Below are positions 27,119 through 34,124 of a stretch of 53,582 nucleotides of DNA, in pieces (the first letter of the stretch is position 1; each line of letters starts with the position of its first letter). The notes beneath the pieces were generated by a model. It saw only the letters and a list, made by a program, of their open reading frames with translations, ran no database searches and was not told the DNA's origin. The stretch is from Dysgonamonadaceae bacterium (GTDB lineage: Bacteria > Bacteroidota > Bacteroidia > Bacteroidales > Azobacteroidaceae). The stretch spans positions 1 through 53,582 of the forward strand of contig JAISUK010000019.1 in the NCBI GenBank assembly GCA_031272075.1, read 5' to 3'. A program made the position numbers and the translations under genes.

Positions 27119-28270
27119 ATGGGAAAAGTAGCACTGATCACAGGGATCACGGGACAAGACGGGGCATATATCGCCGAGTATCTGATCAAAAAAGGGTACG
27201 TGGTGCACGGAATAAAACGACGGTCTTCGTCGTTCAATACCAGCCGGATCGATCATCTTTACCAGGATCCGCATGAAAATCACCGTAATCTGGTTTTGCA
27301 TTACGGCGACCTCACCGATTCCATGAACCTGACTCGCATCATCGGCGAAATCAAACCGGACGAGATCTACAACCTGGCGGCAATGAGCCATGTGAAAGTC
27401 AGTTTCGATACACCCGAATATACCGCCAACGTGGATGCGTTGGGCACTCTGCGGATACTGGAAGCGGTACGGTTGTTGGGATTGGTGTCGCATACCCGAA
27501 TCTATCAGGCATCGACTTCCGAACTCTACGGCTTGGTACAGGAGATTCCGCAAAAAGAAACCACCCCGTTCTACCCGCGAAGTCCCTACGCTGTGGCAAA
27601 AATGTATGCCTACTGGATCACTGTCAACTACCGAGAAGCTTATGGGATGCATGCCAGCAACGGAATCTTGTTTAATCACGAATCGCCGTTGCGTGGAGAG
27701 ACTTTCGTCACGCGGAAAGTCACCCGCGCTGTCTCGAAAATCGCCCTGGGAATGCAGAAAGAAATGTACATGGGCAATCTCTCCAGCAAACGCGACTGGG
27801 GTCATGCCAAAGATTATGTGAAAGCCATGTATCTGATTCTGCAACAGGATCGCCCCGATGATTATGTCATCGCTTCCGGAATCACGACTTCCATCCGCGA
27901 TTTTATTCGGATGACATTCAACGAGATCGGTGTGGAAGTCGCTTTCAAAGGAAACGGCCTGGAAGAAACGGGGTTTATCGCCGCAGTCGACAAACAGGCG
28001 TTTGCTCTCAAAGTGGGCGCGGAGTATTACGATGCTTTCGCTAAACGAATCGGTGAAACCGTGGTCAATGTCGATCCGCGCTATTTCAGACCAACTGAGG
28101 TGGATTTGCTGATTGGCGACGCTTCCAAAGCAAAAAAACAACTGGGATGGGAACCATATTATTCCTTGCCCCTGCTGATCGAAGAAATGGTAACAAATGA
28201 CGTGAAAGAAGCAAAAAAAGAAGCCTATTTGAAGCAAGGCGGATATAAAATTTTAAATTATTTTGAATAG
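27119..28270 (+). CDS. gmd: GDP-mannose 4,6-dehydratase
   Basis: It performs the first step of GDP-fucose synthesis. The nucleotide-binding GITGQDGAY is near residue 10. [15 protein letters not shown] binds NADP at the tetramer interface. STSELYG with [10 protein letters not shown] supplies the catalytic triad, and [15 protein letters not shown]-type residues (here [13 protein letters not shown]) follow. Length 383 is normal. Order fcl-gmd is reversed relative to the usual gmd-fcl. No fucosyltransferase is present in the window, so GDP-fucose must be used by genes elsewhere. Confidence 0.96.
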   Translation: MGKVALITGITGQDGAYIAEYLIKKGYVVHGIKRRSSSFNTSRIDHLYQDPHENHRNLVLHYGDLTDSMNLTRIIGEIKPDEIYNLAAMSHVKVSFDTPEYTANVDALGTLRILEAVRLLGLVSHTRIYQASTSELYGLVQEIPQKETTPFYPRSPYAVAKMYAYWITVNYREAYGMHASNGILFNHESPLRGETFVTRKVTRAVSKIALGMQKEMYMGNLSSKRDWGHAKDYVKAMYLILQQDRPDDYVIASGITTSIRDFIRMTFNEIGVEVAFKGNGLEETGFIAAVDKQAFALKVGAEYYDAFAKRIGETVVNVDPRYFRPTEVDLLIGDASKAKKQLGWEPYYSLPLLIEEMVTNDVKEAKKEAYLKQGGYKILNYFE

Positions 28271-28366
28271 AACTCAAAATCCCATAAACAATTACGGTCG
28301 TTTTATTGTTATTATACAAGTTATGTACAAAATATAACCGTTTTTGTTAAAATTTTTGCGTTTTTT

Positions 28367-28397
28367 TTTGGAGATCAATTATTTGTTGTTAACTTTG
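28367..28397 (+). promoter_or_regulatory. Promoter of the OmpA-like gene
   Basis: TTTG at 28367-28370, exactly 19 bases, then TAACTTTG at 28390-28397: a full consensus match. The transcript would have a leader of about 70 bases that is A/T-rich next to the ATG, like the leader of the gene at 10491. Confidence 0.75.
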
Positions 28398-28476
28398 AAC
28401 CGTATTGCATGGTTTTTGTTATACAAAAAATGAGTGAGAAATAGTAGAATATTAAATAAATTAAATTTTTTTACTT

Positions 28477-29658
28477 ATGAAAACAAAATTCTTAGTTAGC
28501 GCTTTATTATTGAGTATTAGCGTGATTATGTACGCTCAAGAAACTCAGACAAAGGTTGAAAGCCAGGAAGCGGGTTATAAAACGGCTTTTAAAAGAAACA
28601 AGGCCGGAGATAACTGGTTTATCCATTTTGGAGCTGGGGCACAAACCTATTTTGGAGATTTTGACACGGATGCCGATCTCACAAATCGCATCACTGTAGC
28701 ACCGACAATTTCATTGGGGAAATGGTTTAGCCCGTATTGGGGCTTGCGTCTGAAAGCACAAGGCGGCGCCATCCACGGATTTGAAAATGCTGGCGATTTC
28801 ATGCAACGCAACAGGTACTACAACCTCCATCTGGACGCTTTGTGGAATCTTTCCAACTATTGGGGAAAATATAGCGAAACGCGGGTATTCAATTTCACCC
28901 CTTACGTTGGGCTTGGATTTGCTCACCGTTTCGATAACACCCAATCTCTGCCGGCTACAATGACCAACAATGCGCCATTCCCGACCGACTACGCTCGTTA
29001 TTCCAATGCAATCTCAGTGAATACGGGTTTGATGTTCGGATTCCGTTTGAGCAAACGTGTCAATCTCGATTTTGATCTGGGGGCTGCTGTCGTTCCCGAT
29101 TATTTCGACAGAATCGTCCGCAAGGCTGAAAATGAAATCATTTTTACCGCTACCACAGGATTTACCATCAATCTGGGTAAGACAAACTTTGAAGTTGTTG
29201 AACCGATGGATTATGCGTTGATTAACGACTTGAACGGGAAAATCAATGCACTGCGCAGCGAACGCGACAACCTGGCCGCTCAATTGCCATGCCCGAAATG
29301 TCCTGAAGTAAAACCTGTCGCTCCGGTGGAAGAAATCAATTATGTTCCAAATGTGGTATTCTTCCGTCTGAATAGCGCTAAGATTGATGCTAACCAACAG
29401 ATTAGCGTTTACAATACCGCTCAGTTCATGAAGAACACCGGCGAAAAGATCAAAGTTGTAGGATATGCCGATAAGAAGACCGGTACTTCTTCATACAATT
29501 TGGGACTTTCCGAAAAACGTGCTAAAGCCGTCGCTAAAGAATTGACGACAAAATACAATATTCCATCACAAAATATTGTCGTTGAATGGAAAGGCTCCGA
29601 AGAACAACCTTATCCGGAAAATAACTGGAATCGTGTCGTTATCATGAGCGCTCAGTAA
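28477..29658 (+). CDS. OmpA-family outer-membrane protein
   Basis: A signal peptide (about 1-20, ending MYAQ) is followed by an N-terminal beta-barrel (about 40-245) and a short Pro/Cys linker (CPKCPEVKPVAP). The C-terminal OmpA/MotB peptidoglycan-binding domain (about 285-393) contains VVFFRLNSAKID and NLGLSEKRAKAV. At 393 residues it matches the major OmpA-like proteins (Omp40/41 type) of Bacteroidales, which anchor the outer membrane to the cell wall. It has a consensus promoter and its own terminator, so it is a single-gene, probably highly expressed unit. Confidence 0.93.
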   Translation: MKTKFLVSALLLSISVIMYAQETQTKVESQEAGYKTAFKRNKAGDNWFIHFGAGAQTYFGDFDTDADLTNRITVAPTISLGKWFSPYWGLRLKAQGGAIHGFENAGDFMQRNRYYNLHLDALWNLSNYWGKYSETRVFNFTPYVGLGFAHRFDNTQSLPATMTNNAPFPTDYARYSNAISVNTGLMFGFRLSKRVNLDFDLGAAVVPDYFDRIVRKAENEIIFTATTGFTINLGKTNFEVVEPMDYALINDLNGKINALRSERDNLAAQLPCPKCPEVKPVAPVEEINYVPNVVFFRLNSAKIDANQQISVYNTAQFMKNTGEKIKVVGYADKKTGTSSYNLGLSEKRAKAVAKELTTKYNIPSQNIVVEWKGSEEQPYPENNWNRVVIMSAQ

Positions 29659-29712
29659 TTTACGATTATTGAGACGCTTAATTATTTTTTAAAATTAAAT
29701 TCTATTTTTTGT

Positions 29713-29755
29713 AAAGGGGATATGTCTTTTATAAAGGCTATCCCCTTTATTTTAT
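29713..29755 (+). terminator. Intrinsic terminator of the OmpA-like gene
   Basis: Ten perfect pairs (29713-29722 with 29739-29748) around a 16-base loop, followed by ATTTTA. It lies 54 bases after the stop. Confidence 0.75.
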
Positions 29756-29815
29756 GATGATGACATTATCAATTGTCGTTCAGGAACGGCATGTATATAA
29801 TTCAACCCTTACAAC

Positions 29816-29921
29816 ATATTATTGACGTATGAAACGAGCATGATTTTCAAACATCCAAGTTGATAACAATAACGACATGCGAGTTCCATACGACCTTAAA
29901 AAAACAAATTATTGACGTATG
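29816..29921 (+). repeat. Dispersed intergenic repeat, copy B, with two leader motifs
   Basis: The ATTATTGACGTATGAA motif occurs twice here (29818-29833 and 29908-29923). The first ATG opens a four-codon frame (MKRA) and runs into about 46 bases matching copy A at 663-709. The second ATG is the start of the gene at 29919, preceded directly by ACAAATTATTGACGT. The element fills most of the gap between the terminator at 29713 and the next gene, with no clear promoter seen in it. Confidence 0.6.
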
Positions 29922-30521
29922 AAAAAAGTATTCTTTATCTTTTTATTCGCCGCGGCGACGACAACGGCCATGTTCGCCCAAAAAGGCGGAAAAGAAATCG
30001 GCGGCAGCTTGGGATACCTCGGCAGCTGGGCGAAAAAACCGTCGCTTGGCGTGAAATTCAATTATGGAATCTCTGAAGCCATTCGGTTATCGCCGTCGTT
30101 CAACTATTATCTGGTGAGCGCCGGAAGCGCTTGGGATTTGAATGCAGATGTGCACTACATGTTTGCCGTCTCACCCAAAATGTGGGTTTATCCGTTAGGA
30201 GGTGTGGCTGTCGCCGCGGTGTCAGGCGGATCTAGCGCTGCCGCCGCAGCCGGTGGCGGTGGCGGTGGTGGCGGCGGAGCGGCTGCCGCTGCATCCGGTA
30301 GTGGTTCTGCAGCCGCAGCAGCTGGAGGTGGAGGTGGAGGCGGCGGTGGCGCCGCAGCAGCTGCCTCGTCTTCGGGCAGTAGCTCCAGTTTTGGCATCAA
30401 CCTTGGCTGCGGTCTCGCTTGCCTGTTGACTAACAGCCTCTCGCTCGGCTTTGAGATGAAATACGGCATCGAAACCTGGGATATGTTTGTTCCCTCAGTC
30501 TGCTTGACTTACAAATTTTGA
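29919..30521 (+). CDS. Small outer-membrane barrel protein with a silk-like Ala/Gly block
   Basis: A signal peptide (1-20, ending MFAQ) is followed by strands typical of 200-residue porin-like barrels (GGSLGYLGSW, FNYYLV, MWVYPLGGVAVA, then FGINLGCGLACLL and a final aromatic strand VCLTYKF). Between two strands is an insertion at residues 105-157 made of Ala5 (107-111), Gly9 (112-120), Ala5 (121-125), SGSGS, Ala5 (131-135), Gly9 (136-144), Ala5 (145-149) and a Ser-rich tail. The two Ala5-Gly9-Ala5 units are identical as protein, but 15 of their 19 codons differ synonymously. The block would form an exposed loop. I know no function for it. The start is fixed by the leader motif ending in GACGT. 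Confidence 0.85.
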   Translation: MKKVFFIFLFAAATTTAMFAQKGGKEIGGSLGYLGSWAKKPSLGVKFNYGISEAIRLSPSFNYYLVSAGSAWDLNADVHYMFAVSPKMWVYPLGGVAVAAVSGGSSAAAAAGGGGGGGGGAAAAASGSGSAAAAAGGGGGGGGGAAAAASSSGSSSSFGINLGCGLACLLTNSLSLGFEMKYGIETWDMFVPSVCLTYKF

Positions 30522-30536
30522 TTACTCGTTAGTGGT

Positions 30537-30615
30537 TGGTGCTTAGTGGTTAGTGGCTCGTGACTCGTGACTGGTGGTAAGAAGTCAGTTGTTTCCTACT
30601 AACCACTAACCACCA
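30537..30615. repeat. Inverted repeat after the Ala/Gly barrel gene
   Basis: Arms 30537-30554 and 30598-30615 pair at 17 of 18 positions. They are built from the unit TTAGTGGT, and the 43-base loop contains CTCGTGA twice in tandem. A T-rich stretch (TTTTATTTTG) follows, so it may also act as a terminator. Confidence 0.6.
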
Positions 30616-30621
30616 TTTTAT

Positions 30622-30652
30622 TTTGTGTTTTCCCGAAAAAAAGTTAAATTTG
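30622..30652 (+). promoter_or_regulatory. Promoter of the large phosphoglycosyl transferase
   Basis: TTTG at 30622-30625, exactly 19 bases, then TAAATTTG at 30645-30652, 26 bases before the ATG at 30679. Confidence 0.7.
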
Positions 30653-30678
30653 TGACCTTATTTCGAATCTGAAGAAGA

Positions 30679-32085
30679 ATGAAACACAGCAGAGGATATA
30701 GCTTTTTAATCAAATGGCTTGTACTATTGGGAGATATCGTCGTTATCAACGTACTGTTTATAACGCTTGTCTACAATTGGACGGCTTCCCAGGATTTACA
30801 GGAACTGGCTTCGAGTTTCAAAATGATTATTTTGCTGCTCAATTTCTGCTATTTTTTTGCGGTTTATTGTATCCCCATCAAAATTGATTCCCCCGTTTTT
30901 TATACCGATAAGGTTGTGCAGCGTTCGTTGCTGCTGGTGGCCATGCACGGGGTGACTTTTATCACCTGCCTCGCGTTTTTGGATACGGTGATGGATGGTT
31001 TTGCCACACAATTTCTGACGGCATATTACATGATTCTGCTGGTGGCATTCCCCGTATGGCGGATTATCGCTCGCGAATCGCTGAAGTATTACCGTCGCAA
31101 AGGCCGCAATTTCAAACGAGTAATCATTGTCGGCGCCGGAAAAAACGGCATGGACCTGTATGTCGAATTGAAACGGAACACTTCGTATGGTTTTTATGTG
31201 TTGGGATTTTTTGACGACAACCTCCTGCTGAAAAATTCGCTGCCGAATTATCTCGGAATGACCCATGAGATAGATAGTTATGTGCTCGAAAATGATGTAG
31301 ATGAAATCTATTGCACCTTGCCGAGCTCGCAAGACGAGAAAATCCTTCGGTTATTGAATTTCTCGGAAAAAAACATGATCCGCTTCTATCTCGTCCCGGA
31401 ATTTTACCGCTACCTGAAGAAAAAGATGACCCTCGAAAGTATCGAGTCTTTGCCGATCATGACGATGCGCGAAGAGCCGCTGCAATATATGCACAACCGG
31501 ATGATCAAGCGCTTTTTCGATGTATTGTTCTCTATGATTTTTCTGGTTGGTATCTTCCCAATCTGTTATGTGCTCTTCGGAATATTGATAAAAATGTCCT
31601 CTCCGGGGCCTGTCATCTTCAAACAACGCCGCACCGGAATCTATGGAAAAGAATTTTATTGTTATAAATTCCGGTCAATGCGAATCAATGAAGATTCCGA
31701 TGAAAAACAAGCGGAAAAAGATGACCCGCGCAAAACGAAAATCGGGGAATTTCTACGCAAGACCAACCTCGACGAGATTCCGCAATTCTACAACGTGCTG
31801 AAGGGCGATATGAGTGTTGTCGGGCCGCGCCCGCACATGCTGAAGCATACGGAACTGTATTCGACATTGATAGACAAATACATGGTGCGCCATCTGATCA
31901 AACCCGGCATCACCGGTTGGGCGCAGGTTAACGGTTATCGCGGTGAGACCAAGACGGTTGAGCAAATGGAAAAACGGGTCAAAATGGATGTATGGTACTT
32001 GGAAAACTGGTCTTTCATACTCGACTTCAAGATTGTCGTGGTCACCATCATCAATATGTTCAGGGGAGAGAAAAATGCGTATTAA
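30679..32085 (+). CDS. Large polyprenyl glycosylphosphotransferase (WcaJ/WbaP type)
   Basis: It starts an exopolysaccharide or O-antigen repeat by moving a sugar-1-phosphate to undecaprenyl phosphate. Four N-terminal membrane helices (about 10-135) and a CoA-binding-like Rossmann domain (about 145-245, starting VIIVGAGKNG) precede the catalytic domain (about 275-468): a membrane segment, KQRRTG, YKFRSM, TNLDEIPQF, GDMSVVGPRPHM and GITGWAQVNGYRG. Length 468 is normal. This is a second initiating transferase in the window, distinct from the one at 24173, so two different glycans are probably started by this cell. Confidence 0.93.
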   Translation: MKHSRGYSFLIKWLVLLGDIVVINVLFITLVYNWTASQDLQELASSFKMIILLLNFCYFFAVYCIPIKIDSPVFYTDKVVQRSLLLVAMHGVTFITCLAFLDTVMDGFATQFLTAYYMILLVAFPVWRIIARESLKYYRRKGRNFKRVIIVGAGKNGMDLYVELKRNTSYGFYVLGFFDDNLLLKNSLPNYLGMTHEIDSYVLENDVDEIYCTLPSSQDEKILRLLNFSEKNMIRFYLVPEFYRYLKKKMTLESIESLPIMTMREEPLQYMHNRMIKRFFDVLFSMIFLVGIFPICYVLFGILIKMSSPGPVIFKQRRTGIYGKEFYCYKFRSMRINEDSDEKQAEKDDPRKTKIGEFLRKTNLDEIPQFYNVLKGDMSVVGPRPHMLKHTELYSTLIDKYMVRHLIKPGITGWAQVNGYRGETKTVEQMEKRVKMDVWYLENWSFILDFKIVVVTIINMFRGEKNAY

Positions 32086-32099
32086 TTTACACCACAGCG

Positions 32100-33104
32100 A
32101 TGGATTTTCGGGTTATTCCGGTCACTGAATCGGCTGAATGGAACGAAGTGTTGACGAAAGTCGATCATTTTGATTGTTACCATACCCCGTCTTATTCGCT
32201 GCTGGACACCTCCGGCGAACCGCGTCTGCTTGTCTTTGAAGCGGATGGACAGCTACAGGCAATTCCATTCATTTTTCGCACCATCCCGAATACTGACTTG
32301 CGGGACGTCACTTCCGTCTATGGCTATGCCGGATGGATTCGTCATGGTCGGGAAGCGCTTCCCGACATCGATCGGGTGTTGACAGCCTATTTTAAAGAAG
32401 AAAAAGTGGTGAGCGCTTTCTCTCGGATTCATCCGCTGATTCCCGGCGCCGATCGGTTCGGCTCGGGAACAGTCGTAGATCTGAATACCACGCTGGCCAT
32501 CGACCTCCACAGCGACCCGCAAGCGCAATGGACGGCATACAGCGAATCGGTGCGGAGAGCCATCAAACGACTGCGTCGCATCAATCCCACGATTCGTTTG
32601 GCAACCCACGATTCAGATGTATTGACCTTTGCCTCCGTCTACCGCGAGGCGATGCGTTTGCTGAAGGCTGATCCGTATTATTTTTTCTCCGACGACTATT
32701 TCCTGCGGCTGGCGCATGCCCCCGACTATGAAGCATTGTTCCTTTTCGCCGAATGGGAAGGACAAATATTAGGTAGCGCATTGTTTCTCGTTTGTAACGA
32801 ATTTATGCAATATCATTTGGGAGCCGTGGCGGCGCCCTATCGTTCGCTTTCCCCGCTGAAATGGCTGATAGACGAAGCTCGACTGATAGCTAATGATCGT
32901 AAATTGAACTACTTACACCTCGGTGGCGGGCTGGGAGGACAAAATGACGACCTTTATGTTTTCAAGTCTCGTATGGCTCCTTTGAAGTTACAGTTCAAGG
33001 TTTGGAAATGGATCGTGGATGCAAAAAATTATGCTTTTTTATCGAACGGCAAACCGGAATCGTCTTATTTTCCGTTATATCGGTGCGATGAATACAAAAA
33101 ATGA
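32100..33104 (+). CDS. FemAB/GNAT-like acyltransferase of the polysaccharide cluster
   Basis: A protein of 334 residues with two GNAT-like halves. The second half contains the Acetyltransf_6 (CelD/FemAB) pattern: AYSESVRRAIKRLRR, then FASVYREAMRLLK, then LGSALFLVCNEFMQYHLGA and LNYLHLGGGLGG. Such proteins transfer acyl or aminoacyl groups in exopolysaccharide and cell-wall synthesis. It starts 14 bases after the large phosphoglycosyl transferase, so it probably modifies that glycan; this is inference. The frame is open upstream to 31992, but that part overlaps the preceding gene, and ATG 32100 (MDFRVIP) is the natural start. Confidence 0.75.
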   Translation: MDFRVIPVTESAEWNEVLTKVDHFDCYHTPSYSLLDTSGEPRLLVFEADGQLQAIPFIFRTIPNTDLRDVTSVYGYAGWIRHGREALPDIDRVLTAYFKEEKVVSAFSRIHPLIPGADRFGSGTVVDLNTTLAIDLHSDPQAQWTAYSESVRRAIKRLRRINPTIRLATHDSDVLTFASVYREAMRLLKADPYYFFSDDYFLRLAHAPDYEALFLFAEWEGQILGSALFLVCNEFMQYHLGAVAAPYRSLSPLKWLIDEARLIANDRKLNYLHLGGGLGGQNDDLYVFKSRMAPLKLQFKVWKWIVDAKNYAFLSNGKPESSYFPLYRCDEYKK

Positions 33105-33122
33105 CTACCTTTGCTTTCCGTC

Positions 33123-33539
33123 ATGGGAAGAATTGTAGCAATCGATTACGGACGTAAACGGACGGGACTGGCGGTCTCCGACACGATGAAGCTGATAGCG
33201 GGCGGTTTGACGACGCTTCCCGGACCGCAGGTGATTGACTTCCTGAAGCAGTATTCGGTAAATGAAAATATCGAATTGTTTTTGTTGGGCGAACCCAAGC
33301 AGATGAATTATCAACCTTCGGAAAACATGCGGTGGGTGAAAGCTTTTCGCCGACACTTGCAAGCGGCTTTCCCTACCATAAGGATCGAAATGGTGGATGA
33401 ACGGTTTACCTCCGTGCTGGCGCAAAAAACAATGCTGGAAGGCGGCCTGAAGAAAAAAGACCGCAGAAACAAAGAATTAATTGACGAGTTGAGTGCAACC
33501 ATCATGTTGCAGAGTTATTTAGAAAAGATTAGAATATGA
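33123..33539 (+). CDS. ruvX: Holliday junction resolvase-like protein RuvX/YqgF
   Basis: An RNase H-fold nuclease of the YqgF family, implicated in 16S rRNA 3'-end processing and possibly junction resolution. D8 in [15 protein letters not shown], the DERFTS motif and the aspartate of ELIDELSA form the expected acidic set. From ATG 33123 it is 138 residues. A TTG at 33111 would extend the frame, but it lies in TACCTTTG (33106-33113), a likely -7 box. Its stop overlaps the def start by 4 bases. Confidence 0.92.
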   Translation: MGRIVAIDYGRKRTGLAVSDTMKLIAGGLTTLPGPQVIDFLKQYSVNENIELFLLGEPKQMNYQPSENMRWVKAFRRHLQAAFPTIRIEMVDERFTSVLAQKTMLEGGLKKKDRRNKELIDELSATIMLQSYLEKIRI

Positions 33540-34096
33540 TTTTACCGATATATCTGTACGGTCAACCGATCTTGCGAAAAGTATGCCGCGATATTCCACT
33601 GGATTATCCGGGACTGGATCAATTGATCAGCGATATGTTTGAAACAATGTATCATGCCGATGGGGTGGGGTTGGCCGCACCGCAAATTGGACTGGAATAC
33701 CGCCTGATTGTGGTCGACCTGGACCCACTGAAAAAAGACGATCCGACGTTCGCCGGATTCAAAAAAGTCTTCATCAATGCCTATATCACGGAAAAAGACG
33801 GAGAAGAAGCGAGTGTGGAAGAAGGTTGCCTGTCGGTGCCCGACGTGCACGAAAAAGTTCCCCGCAACAACCGGATTCGTATCCGCTACCTGGACGAAAA
33901 CCTGGTTGCCCATGATGAAATTTACGAAGGCTACAAGGCGCGCGTGATTCAACATGAATACGACCATATAGAAGGAGTCCTCTTCGTAGATCTCATCTCC
34001 GGAATCCGTAAACAGTTGATTAAATCCAAGTTGAACAACATGCTGAAAGGTGTTGTGAAATGTAAATACAAAGTGAAGGCGGTCGGAAAGCGATAG
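33536..34096 (+). CDS. def: Peptide deformylase
   Basis: It removes the formyl group from new proteins. All three motifs are present: [10 protein letters not shown] (43-52), EEGCLSV (95-101, metal ligand C98) and QHEYDH (139-144, metal ligands H140 and H144, catalytic E141). At 186 residues it has normal length. It overlaps ruvX by 4 bases (ATGA), a pairing I recall as common in Bacteroidales. Confidence 0.96.
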   Translation: MILPIYLYGQPILRKVCRDIPLDYPGLDQLISDMFETMYHADGVGLAAPQIGLEYRLIVVDLDPLKKDDPTFAGFKKVFINAYITEKDGEEASVEEGCLSVPDVHEKVPRNNRIRIRYLDENLVAHDEIYEGYKARVIQHEYDHIEGVLFVDLISGIRKQLIKSKLNNMLKGVVKCKYKVKAVGKR

Positions 34097-34102
34097 CCGA
34101 AA

Positions 34103-34124
34103 CAATACAAATTATTAACGTATG
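34103..34124 (+). promoter_or_regulatory. Leader motif before the TPR gene
   Basis: ACAAATTATTAACGTATG (34107-34124) differs at one base from the form before 29919 and 52804. It fills almost the whole 25-base gap between the def stop and the ATG at 34122. No Shine-Dalgarno sequence is present. Confidence 0.55.

Noticed and set aside
27104-28237. 377-codon minus-strand frame opposite gmd
   Set aside because: It is the complement of a clear gmd gene, has no recognisable domain, and its composition is that of an antisense frame.
28271-28340. Terminator after gmd
   Set aside because: Only a 6-bp AACAAT/ATTGTT stem with a 12-base loop and no T-run; not convincing.
30240-30380. Ala/Gly block as a recent slippage expansion
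   Set aside because: The two units use different codons at 15 of 19 positions, which recent slippage would not produce.
30188-30469. Proline-rich minus-strand frame (runs of P and A)
   Set aside because: It is only the complement of the Ala/Gly-coding block; Gly codons read backwards give proline.
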